A stretch of 64,000 bases of DNA from Mercurialis annua (lineage: Eukaryota; Streptophyta; Magnoliopsida; Malpighiales; Euphorbiaceae). Location: assembly GCF_937616625.2 (NCBI RefSeq), contig NC_065573.1, forward strand, positions 15,391,001-15,455,000, written 5' to 3'. Positions 24,150 through 37,219 of this stretch are shown piece by piece. The translations under genes were made by a program, and so were the position numbers. The stretch's first letter is position 1. Every line of letters begins with the position of its first letter. The notes under the pieces are model-generated. The model was not told the DNA's origin. It saw only the letters and a list, made by a program, of their open reading frames with translations, and ran no database searches.

Positions 24150-25196
24150 TGTTAAATCATTAGTATATTTTGGAAATTGTAAAATGAGCATATATATTTG
24201 AAGAAGAAAAATTAGAGTGTATTTTAAAAAAAAAATCAGAGCGTGTTTTTATAAAAATTTCACAAACAATATATATATATATAATATAATTTTAAAAATT
24301 ATTTTTATTTTAATAAACATAAAAGATTAACTTGCATTCTTCATATATGTTATAAAGAATTTAATTAATTAAACTTGACATCTTATGTTTATTACAATTT
24401 AGAAGAAATTATGTTTATTTTATTTGTATTCATTCTTTTAAAATGTAATTAATTTCAATTCATTTAATAACATATTATAGTAATCATAAAATTAAATAGT
24501 AAGATATTGAGAGTGTGAGTGAAATATATAATAAATTATTGTTAATTAGTTAGAAATTAAAATTATATAAGAACAAAATTTATAGATAAAAATATATTAA
24601 GAAAATATTTTTAGCTTTTTAACTTTCAAATGTGCTGTTGAAACAGCATAATTGAGAGAATGACTTTAAGAAATTAACACAATTGATTTTTTGTCTTTTT
24701 ATGGCTGAATTAAAAAATAAATTATTGATGGTAATTTAAATGCCACAATCCACGAGTTCTACTTCATTTTACAAAGTGAATGTGACTTCATTTTAAACTT
24801 GATTATTATTGTAGTTATTAGTATACAATCCTCGCGTTGCTTTGGGAGAACCGTACTCTAATTCTAATATGATATTAAATATGACATTAAATTATAACTG
24901 TAACTTCTTGAATATTTTATAAGAGTTTAAAAATTTAGTATAAGTCTTATATATATAATTTTCATTTTAATTTATTATCTAATTAAAAACGGGAAGTAAT
25001 TTTAAACAACCTAATTTGCTAATGGAAATATGAAATTTATTTAATTATTCAATTAAAATAGAAACATTTACTTTGACCGTTTGAAAAATAAACTTTAAGT
25101 TTTATGTTTTTATATTTTTATTCACGTGTCCATATTTATCTTTATAAATTTGATTTGCATACCACATATAATAAAAAAGAAGAAGTTATAAAAGAA
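24150..25196. other. AT-rich spacer without recognised genes
   Basis: Strongly AT-rich, with short runs of A or T and no long open frame, splice-supported exon or clear transposon end. Confidence 0.5.
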
Positions 25197-25440
25197 GAAG
25201 TTCTGCATTCTGGAAATAAGGACCATGTGGTGTTCCGCATTCTTAGAATGCGAAACAAGTTAATCAGCTGATTAATTAATAATCAGCTGATTAATGCGTG
25301 TTCCGCATTCTAGAAATGTGGAACGCGCTGACATTACCGTTGGGAGCTGTCAATGCGGAACCCATTAAATGTTCTGCATTCCTAGAATGCGGAACAATGG
25401 CTATAAAATTAGCCATCCGAATCTATCATAACACATAGTA
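25197..25440 (+). promoter_or_regulatory. MULE promoter: palindrome cluster followed by TATA box
   Basis: Three inverted repeats of the form gttccgcattct-agaatgcggaac (about 25231-25256, 25300-25323, 25371-25395) plus a half copy at 25200. Between them are two copies of the palindrome taatcagctgatta (about 25261-25294). Eight bases after the last palindrome is GGCTATAAAATTAGCC (about 25399-25414), a TATA box inside its own small palindrome. Confidence 0.6.
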
Positions 25441-25680
25441 AATTTTAGAGAAAATAACTAAAGAGTGAAATATGATAGTTCGAGTGAGTCGGTTTTTATT
25501 TTGAGCGGAAAAATTTTTGGGTCGAGGTGTTTTTATTTCGGAGCTAAACGGATCTATATTTTGGAGCTAAGGAGTTATATTTTTTATTCGATACTAATTA
25601 TTTTGGAGGATTACAAGAGGTTAGTACGTTTAATTTTTTATTTATTGCTTTAAATAATTTTAGTGTTAGTAAATATTAGA

Positions 25681-25815
25681 AATGTATGTATAAATTTGAT
25701 TATAATGTAGGAAAATGTTAGATTTTAATTATAATTTAGAAATGGATGTATAAATTTAATTATAATGTAGAAAAATGTTAGCTTTTAATTATAATTTAGA
25801 AATGTATGTATAATA
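25681..25815. repeat. 60-bp tandem repeat, about 2.2 copies
   Basis: Units starting at 25681 and 25741 differ at only four or five positions; a partial third starts at 25801. It lies in the AT-rich leader of the MULE. Confidence 0.85.
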
Positions 25816-26892
25816 TAAAAAAATTATATAATATTTATAATTGTTTTAATTATTAATATTTTTATTAAAATATTGTTAATATCATTATTGTTAGACTTTA
25901 ATTATTAATATTGTTGTTGTTAAAAATTATTGTAGTTTTACTAAAATATTGTTAATTGTTAAAAAAATTATTTATCAATATAAATTGTTATTTCATACAA
26001 TTATATTAGGATATGTTTAATTTAATTTTATAATATTTTAAAAAAAATATTAGAAATAAAGTAACAGTAATTACAATTGATATGTTCACGCTATAAATTT
26101 AAGATTCGCATTTTAAATATAGCAGTGATGTCACGGCCCAATTTCATGAATCGTGACCGGCGCTAGGGTATGGGTATAGTCGTACCAAAACCCGTAGCAA
26201 GCCTCGCGGAAATTAAATAAACATTTAAACCTGCAGAAAACTGCTTGGGGGCAACCGAGACTCCAACTTAAGTCTAGCAATTTATATTACAGTTCTAATA
26301 TAAATAATTTAAATATCTGAAATATCCAACGGCATGCCTCAAATATAATAATAAAATAATTCAGAGTAATCATGCCAATAATAAATAATCGAATATATCG
26401 ACAATCCCAAAGTGTAATATCGAATGTAATATATAAACTAGTTCTACTGCGGTCTAAGAGTTCGAAAACAGAAACTAGTTTAATAACATAAAAACCTCCG
26501 AAGAATCAAAAGAATCGGAGTGGACCAGCTTTCAAATCATAAACCTGAAAAATTTGGGAAAACAACGGGGTCAGATATACTGAGATGAGTTCGCAATATT
26601 ATTTACATTTATTAAGTTTAAAACCCTTAAATCAAAATATTTTTTTTATACTAATATAATATGATTATGGAAAACAGTATTGAAATGATCCCAACGTAAG
26701 TATGACATAGCATACCGATAAACCCAGAGTGAACGGGAACAAATCCTCGTCATATAAATATACCAGCGTAAGCAAGACTTTAGTCTGCCGTTTCCTAGAG
26801 TACTTACCGGTGCACACAGTCTCGATACAAGCCTATCGAGTAGCTCGTTTCAATCCAGATCCATAATCCGTAAAAACAGTTCACAAACATTT

Positions 26893-29800
26893 TGTCACGA
26901 CCCGATTTCCGCCTCGAAACTCGAGCCGAGACCGGCGCTAGGGAATGGGAATGGTTGTTCCGAAACCCGTAGCAAGCCTAAAACCTCTATAAATTTTTCG
27001 CCTCCTAAATATAAATATATATAAACCTAGATCGTACCTCGCATACGACCCGTTTTCAGAAAACACCGTTAAAACATTTTTCCGTTTAACGTGGAAATTA
27101 CATTCTGAAAATATTCATATAGGCGATATCGCGTTTTCAGAAATGCTGGTTGAATAACCCTAGTTACTATGACCCACGCGCATTTCTGAAAACCGGTGCG
27201 GTGGTACAGGGACTTAGCTCACATGCCTTGCCTCGCAGGCAGCCCTGTTTCAAACCGCGCACCCGAACAATATGTTTAATAAAATATATCGAACACTTTC
27301 CTTTTCAAAGCGTTATATCAAACATATTTAAAAACATGCACAGCAGGCACACAAACGTAAGGCCAGCTAAAACTACACACAGTGTCTTTACAGACCAAAG
27401 ACACGAAGCTTGGCCCACCCGTAGGGGACACCATAAAATACCATATGCCTATTAAGTAGCCACTTATTAGAGCTAGACAAAGTCAGGTTCCTATCAGAGT
27501 ATATAGACAGAGGAACCATGACGTGGCTACAGGCATATCAAACCTATATACACTATTGCAGCATCTAAGAGTTTAAAGTGTTATTTACATAACAACAGGA
27601 TAAGCTTCCCTGATGGAAAAGGGTGGAAGCTCGACCAGACCCGGTAGCTAGGTACCTAAAAAATGATAAACAACAACGGGGTCAGAAATATAAATATTTC
27701 TGAGTGAGTAGATAGGTTTACAGTTAAATACCAAAATCGCGTATAAACAAAATGTCGGTATATAAAAATATTACCAGTCCTCGATCCAAATGAAACCCTA
27801 ATCCTGATTACGTTATAATGCTATCATATATATAATGCATATGCACAACTCTTGTTTAATACAGGATGTGCTGTATACGTATGTATCACAGCCATCTTGA
27901 CTCTGTATAGGGTTGCTGGGCCGGAACTTAAATCACTGCCACCTCAGGACTACCCATTAGGTTTAAGCCGCTTTATAAGCATCTGGCTTAAAACCTAATC
28001 TCAATATGTATAGTTATAATATTTACCTCTCATCTAGTTCATTAACACCGGTGATCACACAGTCCTATTGTTGCCCAATAGATAGCTCGTTTCAGTGGAT
28101 CTTCCTTGGCTAAGTTTCGTACTTAGTGCGATTTATGGATTTAAAAACAATTGATTACTAATATTCAAAAGTAAACAAATGAACTCACAAACACCGCTAG
28201 GTCTGGAACTTAATCCTGTGGTTGTGGTCAGACTGCTGGCTAGCTGGTCGGACTAAACACACAAAGCGAACAGGATAAAATACATCAATATATGTTTCCT
28301 ATAAAACTTCTAGGTCTTTAAACCCAGATCTAGGTCGAACATATAATCATTTAAACATATAGCACTTATGGTCTGTTTTCTTTTAAAACCATATTATAGA
28401 TTCTCGTTTTGAAAAAAACGTTCTAACTTCTCTCTGGAAGTTATTTTAGGTATCTCTATACCTAAAGAAAACCATTTATAGTATAGACCTAATTGTCAAA
28501 ACAATTCTCGGTCATATACTAAGTATTTAGCAACACAATTGCTAAATATTTAAAACTGTTTAAACGTTGACTTTAACTCTTTTAAAGTCCATTATAAACG
28601 TTTAATTTTACTTTTAAAATCTCCTTTTAAAAGTCTTTAGGTTTATGTTATAAAACCTTTTCAGTTTCTTCTAACACAAGTTATTGTTTTAAAATATCTA
28701 ACTTTGATTTAAAAACATTTATTAAAAATGTTTTAGGTTCGGTTGGAAAACACCTCGGGTTATTAGGCGAAAGCACGTCGGAATCGCCCCCGGAAAGTTC
28801 CCCGAAAAGCCCGAAAGAAACGAACCCCGGTAACCCGTCGGGGTTGTTGTGCGGTCGCACAGCTTGGCTGTGCGGTCGCACAGCATTTTCATGCTGTGCG
28901 TCCGCACAGCTGATGTTGTGCGCCCGCACAGCTGATGCTGTGCGCCCGCACAGCTGATGCTGTGCGCCCGCACAGCATAGTGTGCGCCCGCACACTATGC
29001 TGTGCGGTCGCACAGCGGGCTGCGCACCCGCACAGCCCCGGAAACGAATTTCCGGGACCTCCCGTCCTACTTAAAACGTCCAAAAACGCTATTCTAACGT
29101 CCACAATCACATATACACAATCCAAAATCAATACGGACGTTTAAAACGATAATTCGATACGGTAACCGTTTATAAACGAGTTTATATTCGAAATAATTCG
29201 AAATAAACGTTTAATACGGATATAATACCTCGATTACTTGAGTAATCGTCGAAGAAATTGAGTTAGAATCGAGAACGGATCGAAATCAATTCGAAACCCT
29301 AAGTTCGGCGTCGTCAGGAGAGGAAGCAGCTCACTTTTCTTTTTGAAATTGAGCAAATGAGTTTCTGTACTCATTTACAAGGCATTTGTAACATATATAT
29401 AGTAATGGCTAAAGTGCAGTTTAGTACTAGCTCAATCATGCACTTTAAACCAACTTATAAACTAGTCGTCCGTAGCCTAAACGGAAACGATTTCCAAATT
29501 TCGTGAAAATTTTACCAAAAATCTAATAAAATATAGAAAGAATAAAAATATTATTTTTATTCCCATCAGACTTATATTTTATTCTTAATAAATCATTTTC
29601 AATTTATTAAGCTCGCATTGACAGCGCTTGATAAAATTTCTGCTTCCAAATTTTATTAAATTTTCACGATAACCTTTTTAAAATATTTTGCGAATATTAG
29701 TACCAAAAATATCCGCTAGGGACTTATGAATTATTCTGCACCCAATTCATAAATCCATATTGTCTCCGTTAACTATATAACTAATCAAATTTAAATTCTA

Positions 29801-29950
29801 AAAATTTAAATTTGCAATCCTATAGCCATATTAAAAATTTAGGGACACTTATAAATTAAATTTATCTTTAAATTTAATTTACCTACTCCCGTCTAATAAA
29901 ATATTAGACACTTGGCTATATTTTAACTCTTAAATTTCCGGGTTATTACA
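26893..29950 (-). repeat. 3' LTR of the gag-only element (3058 bp)
   Basis: Terminal TG and CA. Nearly identical to 34228-37219 but with a longer palindrome array. A TATA-like ACTATATATATG is read on the minus strand near 29393-29404. Open frames inside it (for example about 27150-27455) recur in the other LTR and have no family match. Confidence 0.95.
28846..29036. repeat. Palindrome array in the 3' LTR, nine units
   Basis: Nine copies of an 18-bp imperfect palindrome, gctgtgcg-gtc/ccc-gcacagc type, separated by 2-6 bp spacers (tgat, ttg, attttcat). GC content is far above the surrounding LTR. Confidence 0.9.
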
Positions 29951-29963
29951 TTCTCTCCCCCTT
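29951..29963 (-). other. Polypurine tract
   Basis: On the minus strand AAGGGGGAGAGAA lies directly against the 3' LTR, where plus-strand DNA synthesis is primed. Confidence 0.9.
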
Positions 29964-32843
29964 ATATAAATTCGTCCTCGAATTTACATATACTTAATTT
30001 TCACTTATAATCCAAACTTCACTTATACTTAATCTCACTTCATGCTTCGGAAAGCATAACACCATCTTGACTGGCATTCTCAATCATATCTCTCTTCCTT
30101 ACTGTTGTTCTTATCATCTGTTTAAACTTCCGTTCTACAAACAGATTGTTCACCTTGTATACTCCTCTTGATCCTATAACTCGTATAGAATACCTTTACT
30201 CCTTAGTTTAGCATCCTGCAATGCATTTTCAAGGACTAGTCTCTAGTCTTTTTCTTGCTAAGCGATCCAAGTAAGTAGGTATAAGTTAATACCATTTAAC
30301 TTATTCCAGGGTTATCATAAAACTAGGTTACCTTTGCTAGCTTCTGATAACTACACTTTTAGTATACCACCTTTGTCATACATACTCATTTACTTTATTT
30401 TTCTTTCTTTTGTTTTCTTTTCAACCTTAGTTGTTTGTTTATGGCTCATCTTATTATTGAGATGACTTTTAATATGTTTTATGATTACTGTTTCATAAAC
30501 TACTCATTCATCTTTTAGTTTCCTTACATTTCTATACCTTATATAGAATGTCCTTTATTTACTCCTCAATCTATAGTAACTTCCTGTTACAGATTGGGTA
30601 ACTGATCTTCTCTCTTGCCGGAATGTGGTTGAATAGGTATGGGTGTGGTTAGAATCTAACTATCTTATCGTAAAACACCTTTTAACTTCCTTTACAATCA
30701 CCGCAAAACTATATTTCCATTACTAGTTTTCGGGATATCCAATGTTAATTAGACTTCTTAACTTCTTCTCCATATACATATCTTCCTTGATCACAGCTAA
30801 CAGTTTTCATAACTGTGCTATAGCTGTTACTATCATGTTTAATTAACTAACTATCAACTTTAGCTCCATTTTTTCAAAACATTTTCACATTTAAACAAAA
30901 TGTTTATTAAATATTTTCCACTTTTAGTCGGCCATGCACTATGCATTTCTGGCCCGACATTCAAAATACATGTACGTTACATGTATATTCCGTTACCAGT
31001 CAGCCTCGACTTTACAGTCATAAGGCTCGGTTCTCGGAATTTATCTTTTGAAATTACTGTCTCACTACAGTTTTCAAATTCTTTTTATACATATATGGAG
31101 CTTATGTTGATAATTCCAAGCTAACTAAAGTTTATACTTACTATCGTGATCACTTGCGCTTTTGGCTCACTGCCAAAATTCACGCAAGTTTCACAACATC
31201 ACCTCCATTATCGAACACCTTGTAACGCTCCATTCAACGATCGTAACGGTTAAAACTTAGATAACCGTCCTGGGATTATCCTATCCCAATATCAAACCGA
31301 TCTAACGGTTCGATCACTAGTTAATGAGGTTTTACTATACTCTGTTAGTTCCAGATAACATCTGAAACTTACTCCTTTAATTCACTATCTTTTTCTCTTT
31401 CTTACCTTGGTAACATTTCCATCTTATGTTAATCTAAGGTTTATTATACTGTTTAAGTATATTGTTTATTCATTAAATAATTAATAATCATTTATTAATG
31501 AATACCTTGTTTGACACGACTTCACAAAGTCTGTCTGTCGTTAACATAATCAACGACTCTCTTTATTCAGATCAGAACTAGTAGTGTAACTACTTGGTTC
31601 TGAGTATTATTTTCCTTTTCATCATCTAACCACTCGTTTGGATTTAAGAGATATGTCCTTTACTGACATCTGCTCTGTCTGTAAGACCAATCTCATATCC
31701 ATTTTAATTAAACACATACGTATGACTTTGTTCACCGACAGTTACTTGAAGTCAAACTAACCGAGTTGTGTTTAATTAGATCCCACTCTCTCTTATCTTA
31801 ATCGCAATTATCTTCTATTATCTACTCTTGAACTTTTATTTATCATAAAAGTCCATCACTAGACTTACCTCTTAGTCTATCTCAGAGTAAGAATGTAAAT
31901 TCTTTCTTCCTACTCTTCTCAATCCTTAATAATTTCTGATGTTTCGGAATGAAACATTAGAATCCAGATCTTTATTGTTTATTATGAACAATAAAAATCA
32001 CGACATCTTATCTTCGCTATCTTGTATCCTATCTTGACATTATTTCAGAGTTTTTGTTTGAGTATGCTTACATTTTAAAACAAATACAGTTTTTTTTTTG
32101 TAAACAAATTGTTTCTCAACAATTTATTTTCACAAAATTTTATTTTATAAACAAATGGTTTCTCAAACCAATCATTTCAAACATATGTGTATGTACACAT
32201 ATTCACCCACATATACAAGTATATGTGTGTACCAGCTGGATTTTCTTTAACTTTATCTCTTTAAAACTGTGAATCTAACAATTCACATTTTAAAACTTTT
32301 GTACAATTGTGGCTCAGGGTGATGACATCTCTCATCCCCAAAGAGTTGCTATATAATCCACTTTCTCTTTGATATACTAATATACATGATGCATGTCCTA
32401 ACAAAATCATTTTGTATAAGTATATGGAATTCAAGTATTCCTTTTTCTATAGTGATTATTGCAATATGCATTCATGATGCATCTGAGCACAATAATAAAT
32501 TCTTTTAAAACAAAACTGCAATACTCACTTGTAAGCTTCTTTCAAACTATTTCTCCGTAATATTTCAAGTTTCTTAATCTTAATAATTTATTCTCACATT
32601 AGGATTATTATTGCTTCATATCATTTGGTTGATTATCAATAGTTATTGATTTCTATATTTAAGGATGCACGTTTCTAACATCCCTAACTTATCAATTCTC
32701 ATTTATCATTTAACTTTTAATATTTACTTATATGTGTATTTCTTTTTGTTTAAGGATATAATTTATATTTGTAGTTTATGTTTCCAATTCTGACGTGATA
32801 TTGAAAACACATAAACAGACTAACTTAAACATCAAACACATAA
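29964..32843. other. Non-coding internal region of the gag-only retrotransposon
   Basis: 2.9 kb between the gag stop and the polypurine tract. AT-rich, dense in stops on both strands. I looked for RT (YVDD/YIDD-type), protease and integrase motifs and saw none. Confidence 0.7.
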
Positions 32844-33692
32844 CTAAACATTACCTGACGATGATCGCGAAGACGGAAACGCCTCACGAATCATCGGGCC
32901 TTTACCTCGCCCTCCGCGGAATTTCAGTTTTCCCTTATCCTTTCCCCCTCGCGGAACAAAGTAGGGGTTGTAGTGCTTCGCTGGTCCAGAGTTTCCTATC
33001 CTAGGAAATGTAGCAGTAAGTTCTTCAGGTTTGGTGTAATAGTACGGCTGGAGGGGTATGTCGTTCCTCCTCAACTTACTCTCTATCTGCTTCGCACGCC
33101 CAGCCAGATATGCTACAGAATCAGACTTTACCGCCATGAGTTCCTCGAACTCAGGTCCCAAACCTTTGACGTACCTACTTGCAACTTCCTCACCATCACG
33201 AACTAACTCAGGTACTTCTTCGCATAAACGCATAAACTCAACAGTATATGCCTCCACATTCAAGTCTTCCCTAGTGTACTTATCCATATAATCCCTTAGC
33301 CTATCCAAACTTTGGTTTTCTTGCACCTCCCACTCGCTCACGTATTCCCATGACTGATTCGGCGAGTGTCTTATTTGCTGTTGAACCCTCCTTAGATGGT
33401 CCACCTCAGCTAAGAACTCTTTTACCTTAAATCCCAGATAAGCTGACGTAGCAGTCGATTCAGACACAGAGCTATGACTATTTCCAGTACTGTTTATGTC
33501 TTCATTCAACATTCTCTCTAATTCCTCTACTCCAATAGCATCCTCCCATATGTCCATGTCACATGCTGATGTTGAGTCAACAGCCTCTATGGGAACAGAT
33601 GTATCAGGTATAACAGGCAAACCTGGTACATTATGTGGATCAGACCCCACATGCGTATGAGCTCTACTTGGCCCAGACATACTGAAACACAT
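32844..33692 (-). CDS. Gag-like protein of the non-autonomous LTR retrotransposon, 282 aa
   Basis: Single uninterrupted ORF, expected to supply the capsid-like protein that packages element RNA. Residues about 90-215 match the gypsy retrotransposon gag core: WEYVSEWEVQENQSLDRL, then LNVEAYTVEFMRLCEEVPEL, ASRYVKGLGPEFEELM and LAGRAKQIESKL. The N-terminus is acidic and Ser-rich. The tail (about 240-282) is basic and Arg/Gly-rich (PRGGKDKGKLKFRGGRGKG) and stops without a CCHC zinc knuckle, which most plant gags have. The start lies about 520 nt after the primer binding site. I chose the first ATG; MSGPSRAHT four codons later is an alternative start. Expression is plausible but not shown. Confidence 0.85.
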   Translation of the reverse strand: MCFSMSGPSRAHTHVGSDPHNVPGLPVIPDTSVPIEAVDSTSACDMDIWEDAIGVEELERMLNEDINSTGNSHSSVSESTATSAYLGFKVKEFLAEVDHLRRVQQQIRHSPNQSWEYVSEWEVQENQSLDRLRDYMDKYTREDLNVEAYTVEFMRLCEEVPELVRDGEEVASRYVKGLGPEFEELMAVKSDSVAYLAGRAKQIESKLRRNDIPLQPYYYTKPEELTATFPRIGNSGPAKHYNPYFVPRGGKDKGKLKFRGGRGKGPMIREAFPSSRSSSGNV

Positions 33693-34211
33693 GAAATTTC
33701 AGCATAAGTACCGTATGTAATAGTTGTAGAAAAATCACATTTTCATATAACAAGTATAACCTATTAAACCCATATAAGCAAAACACATAACAATCACACA
33801 CAATTCAGAGAAAATCTAACTATTTTCTCGAACAAAAATTCAAAAGAAATCTTCGCTTTGTCCTGTGTTCTAACAGAACCATTCTCCTCGAATACTGGTC
33901 ATCTGTTCTGACCATTCCGCCTCATGATTGTAACGTGTTTCCAACTTAGGAAAATCTCACATGTTCTATCAGTTGTAACGTGTCTCGAACACAAGAACAA
34001 CTCATGTGTTCCTGATCAAAACATCAATACATACTACACACATGTATAGTTGCTAAATATAGCTGAATGTATTCAATAACTGACAACTGATCAAGACATG
34101 ACTCGAATCCTATGTTGCTGCAATAGTTCACTAGGAACTCTTATGACTTCTAGTACCTCTACTTAACAAATATCAGCAACAATACTTCGGACATTCAAGT
34201 CCTAAAACATT

Positions 34212-34223
34212 GCTCTGATACCA
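34212..34223 (-). other. Primer binding site for initiator tRNA-Met
   Basis: On the minus strand TGGTATCAGAGC, complementary to the 3' end of plant initiator tRNA-Met, four bases after the end of the 5' LTR. Confidence 0.95.
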
Positions 34224-34227
34224 CACT

Positions 34228-37219
34228 TGTCACGACCCGATTTCCGCCTCGAAACTCGAGCCGAGACCGGCGCTAGGGAATGGGAATGGTTGTTCCGAAA
34301 CCCGTAGCAAGCCTAAAACCTCTATAAATTTTTCGCCTCCTAAATATAAATATATATAAACCTAGATCGTACCTCGCATACGACCCGTTTTCAGAAAACA
34401 CCGTTAAAACATTTTTCCGTTTAACGTGGAAATTACATTTTGAAAATATTCATATAGGCGATATCGCGTTTTCAGAAATGCTGGTTGAATAACCCTAGTT
34501 ATTATGACCCACGCGCATTTCTGAAAACCGGTGCGGTGGTACAGGGACTTAGCTCACATGCCTTGCCTCGCAGGCAGCCCTGTTTCAAACCACGCACCCG
34601 AACAATATGTTTAATAAAATATATCGAACACTTTCCTTTTCAAAGCGTTATATCAAACATATTTAAAAACATGCACAGCAGGCACACAAACGTAAGGCCA
34701 GCTAAAACTACACACAGTGTCTTTACAGACCAAAGACACGAAGCTTGGCCCACCCGTAGGGGACACCATAAAACACCATATGCCTATTAAGTAGCCACTT
34801 ATTAGAGCTAGACAAAGTCAGGTTCCTATCAGAGTATATAGACAGAGGAACCATGACGTGACTACAGGCATATCAAACCTATATACACTATTGCAGCATC
34901 TAAGAGTTTAAAGCGTTATTTACATAGCAACAGGATAAGCTTCCCTGATGGAAAAGGGTGGAAGCTCGACCAGACCCGGTAGCTAGGTACCTAAAAAATG
35001 ATAAACAACAACGGGGTCAGAAATATAAATATTTCTGAGTGAGTAGATAGGTTTACAGTTAAATACCAAAATCGCGTATAAACAAAATGTCGGTATATAA
35101 AAATATTACCAGTCCTCGATCCAAATGAAACCCTAATCCTGATTACGTTATAATGCTATCATATATATAATGCATATGCACAACTCTTGTTTAATACAGG
35201 ATGTGCTGTATACATATGTATCACAGCCATCTTGACTCTGTATAGGGTTGCTGGGCCGGAACTTAAATCACTGCCACCTCAGGACTACCCATTAGGTTTA
35301 AGCCGCTTTATAAGCATCTGGCTTAAAACCTAATCTCAATATGTATGCTTATAATATTTACCTCTCATCTAGTTCATTAACACCGGTGATCACACAGTCC
35401 TATTGTTGCCCAATAGATAGCTCGTTTCAGTGGATCTTCCTTGGCTAAGTTTCGTACTTAGTGCGATTTATGAATTTAAAAACAATTGATTACTAATATT
35501 AAAAAGTAAACAAATGAACTCACAAACACCGCTAGGTCTGGAACTTAATCCTGTGGTTGTGGTCAGACTGCTGGCTAGCTGGTCGGACTAAACACACAAA
35601 GCAAACAGGATAAAATACATCAATATATGTTTCCTATAAAACTTCTAGGTCTTTAAACCCAGATCTAGGTCGAACATATAATCATTTAAACATATAGCAC
35701 TTATGGTCTGTTTTCTTTTAAAACCATATTATAGATTCTCGTTTTGAGAAAAACGTTCTAACTTCTCTCTGGAAGTTATTTTAGGTATCTCTATACCTAA
35801 AGAAAACCATTTATAGTATAGACCTAATTGTCAAAACAATTCTCGGTCATATACTAAGTATTTAGCAACACAATTGCTAAATATTTAAAACTGTTTAAAC
35901 GTTGACTTTAACTCTTTTAAAGTCCATTATAAACGTTTAATTTTACTTTTAAAATCTCCTTTTAAAAGTCTTTAGGTTTATGTTATAAAACCTTTTCAGT
36001 TTCTTCTAACACAAGTTATTGTTTTAAAATATCTAACTTTGATTTAAAAACATTTATTAAAAATGTTTTAGGTTCGGTTGGAAAACACCTCGGGTTATTA
36101 GGCGAAAGCACGTCGGAATCGCCCCCGGAAAGTTCCCCGAAAAGCCCGAAAGAAACGAACCCCGGTAACCCGTCGGGGTTGCTGTGCGGTCGCACAGCTT
36201 GGCTGTGCGGTCGCACAGCATTTTCATGCTGTGCGTCCGCACACTATGCTGTGCGGTCGCACAGCTCGCTGTGCTCGCGCACAGCAGGCTGCGCACCCGC
36301 ACAGCCCCGGAAACGAATTTCCGGGACCTCCCGTCCTACTTAAAACGTCCAAAAACGCTATTCTAACGTCCACAATCACATATACACAATCCAAAATCAA
36401 TACGGACGTTTAAAACGATAATTCGATACGGTAACCGTTTATAAACGAGTTTATATTCGAAATAATTCGAAATAAACGTTTAATACGGATATAATACCTC
36501 GATTACTTGAGTAATCGTCGAAGAAATTGAGTTAGAATCGAGAACGGATCGAAATCAATTCGAAACCCTAAGTTCGGCGTCGTCAGGAGAGGAAGCAGCT
36601 CACTTTTCTTTTTGAAATTGAGCAAATGAGTTTCTGTACTCATTTACAAGGCATTTGTAACATATATATAGTAATGGCTAAAGTGCAGTTTAGTACTAGC
36701 TCAATCATGCACTTTAAACCAACTTTTAAACTAGGCGTCCGTAGCCTAAACGGAAACGATTTCCAAATTTCGTGAAAATTTTACCAAAAATCTAATAAAA
36801 TATAGAAAGAATAAAAATATTATTTTTATTCCCATCAGACTTATATTTTATTCTTAATAAATCATTTTCAATTTATTAAGCTCGCATTGACAGCGCTTGA
36901 TAAAATTTCTGCTTCCAAATTTTATCAAATTTTCACGATAACCTTTTTAAAATATTTTGCGAATATTAGTACCAAAAATATTCGCTAGGGACTTATGAAT
37001 TATTCTGCACCCAATTCATAAATCCATATTGTCTCCGTTAACTATATAACTAATCAAATTTAAATTCTAAAAATTTAAATTTGCAATCCTATAGCCATAT
37101 TAAAAATTTAGGGACACTTATAAATTAAATTTATCTTTAAATTTAATTTACCTACTCCCGTCTAATAAAATATTAGACACTTGGCTATATTTTAACTCTT
37201 AAATTTCCGGGTTATTACA
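34228..37219 (-). repeat. 5' LTR of the gag-only element (2992 bp)
   Basis: Direct copy of 26893-29950. The main difference is six instead of nine palindrome units at 36181-36305. Most point differences look like C/T or G/A transitions, consistent with decay of methylated cytosines. Confidence 0.95.
36181..36305. repeat. Palindrome array in the 5' LTR, six units
   Basis: Same unit as at 28846-29036 but three copies fewer, including one variant (gctgtgctcgcgcacagc) absent from the other LTR. Confidence 0.9.

Larger units (their letters stand above)
26893..37219 (-). mobile_element. Complete non-autonomous LTR retrotransposon with gag only (TR-GAG-like)
   Basis: LTRs at 26893-29950 and 34228-37219 flank a 4277-bp internal region. 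Exact 5-bp target duplication cattt (26888-26892 and 37220-37224). Sense is minus: the 5' LTR is the right-hand one, followed by a primer binding site, a gag ORF, 2.9 kb of non-coding sequence and a polypurine tract. No protease, RT, RNase H or integrase is visible, so it must be mobilised by a gypsy partner. The two LTRs differ by only about twenty substitutions by eye, plus a length change in one repeat array, so the insertion is young. It sits inside the solo LTR 26129-39582. Confidence 0.9.

Noticed and set aside
27150..27455. 101-residue open frame, with a near-identical copy at 34485-34790
   Set aside because: It is duplicated only because it lies in both LTRs; no ATG start in good context and no family resemblance.
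28846..29036. Looks superficially like a CRISPR array
   Set aside because: Spacers are 2-8 bp and repetitive, units are palindromes inside a plant LTR, and there are no cas genes.
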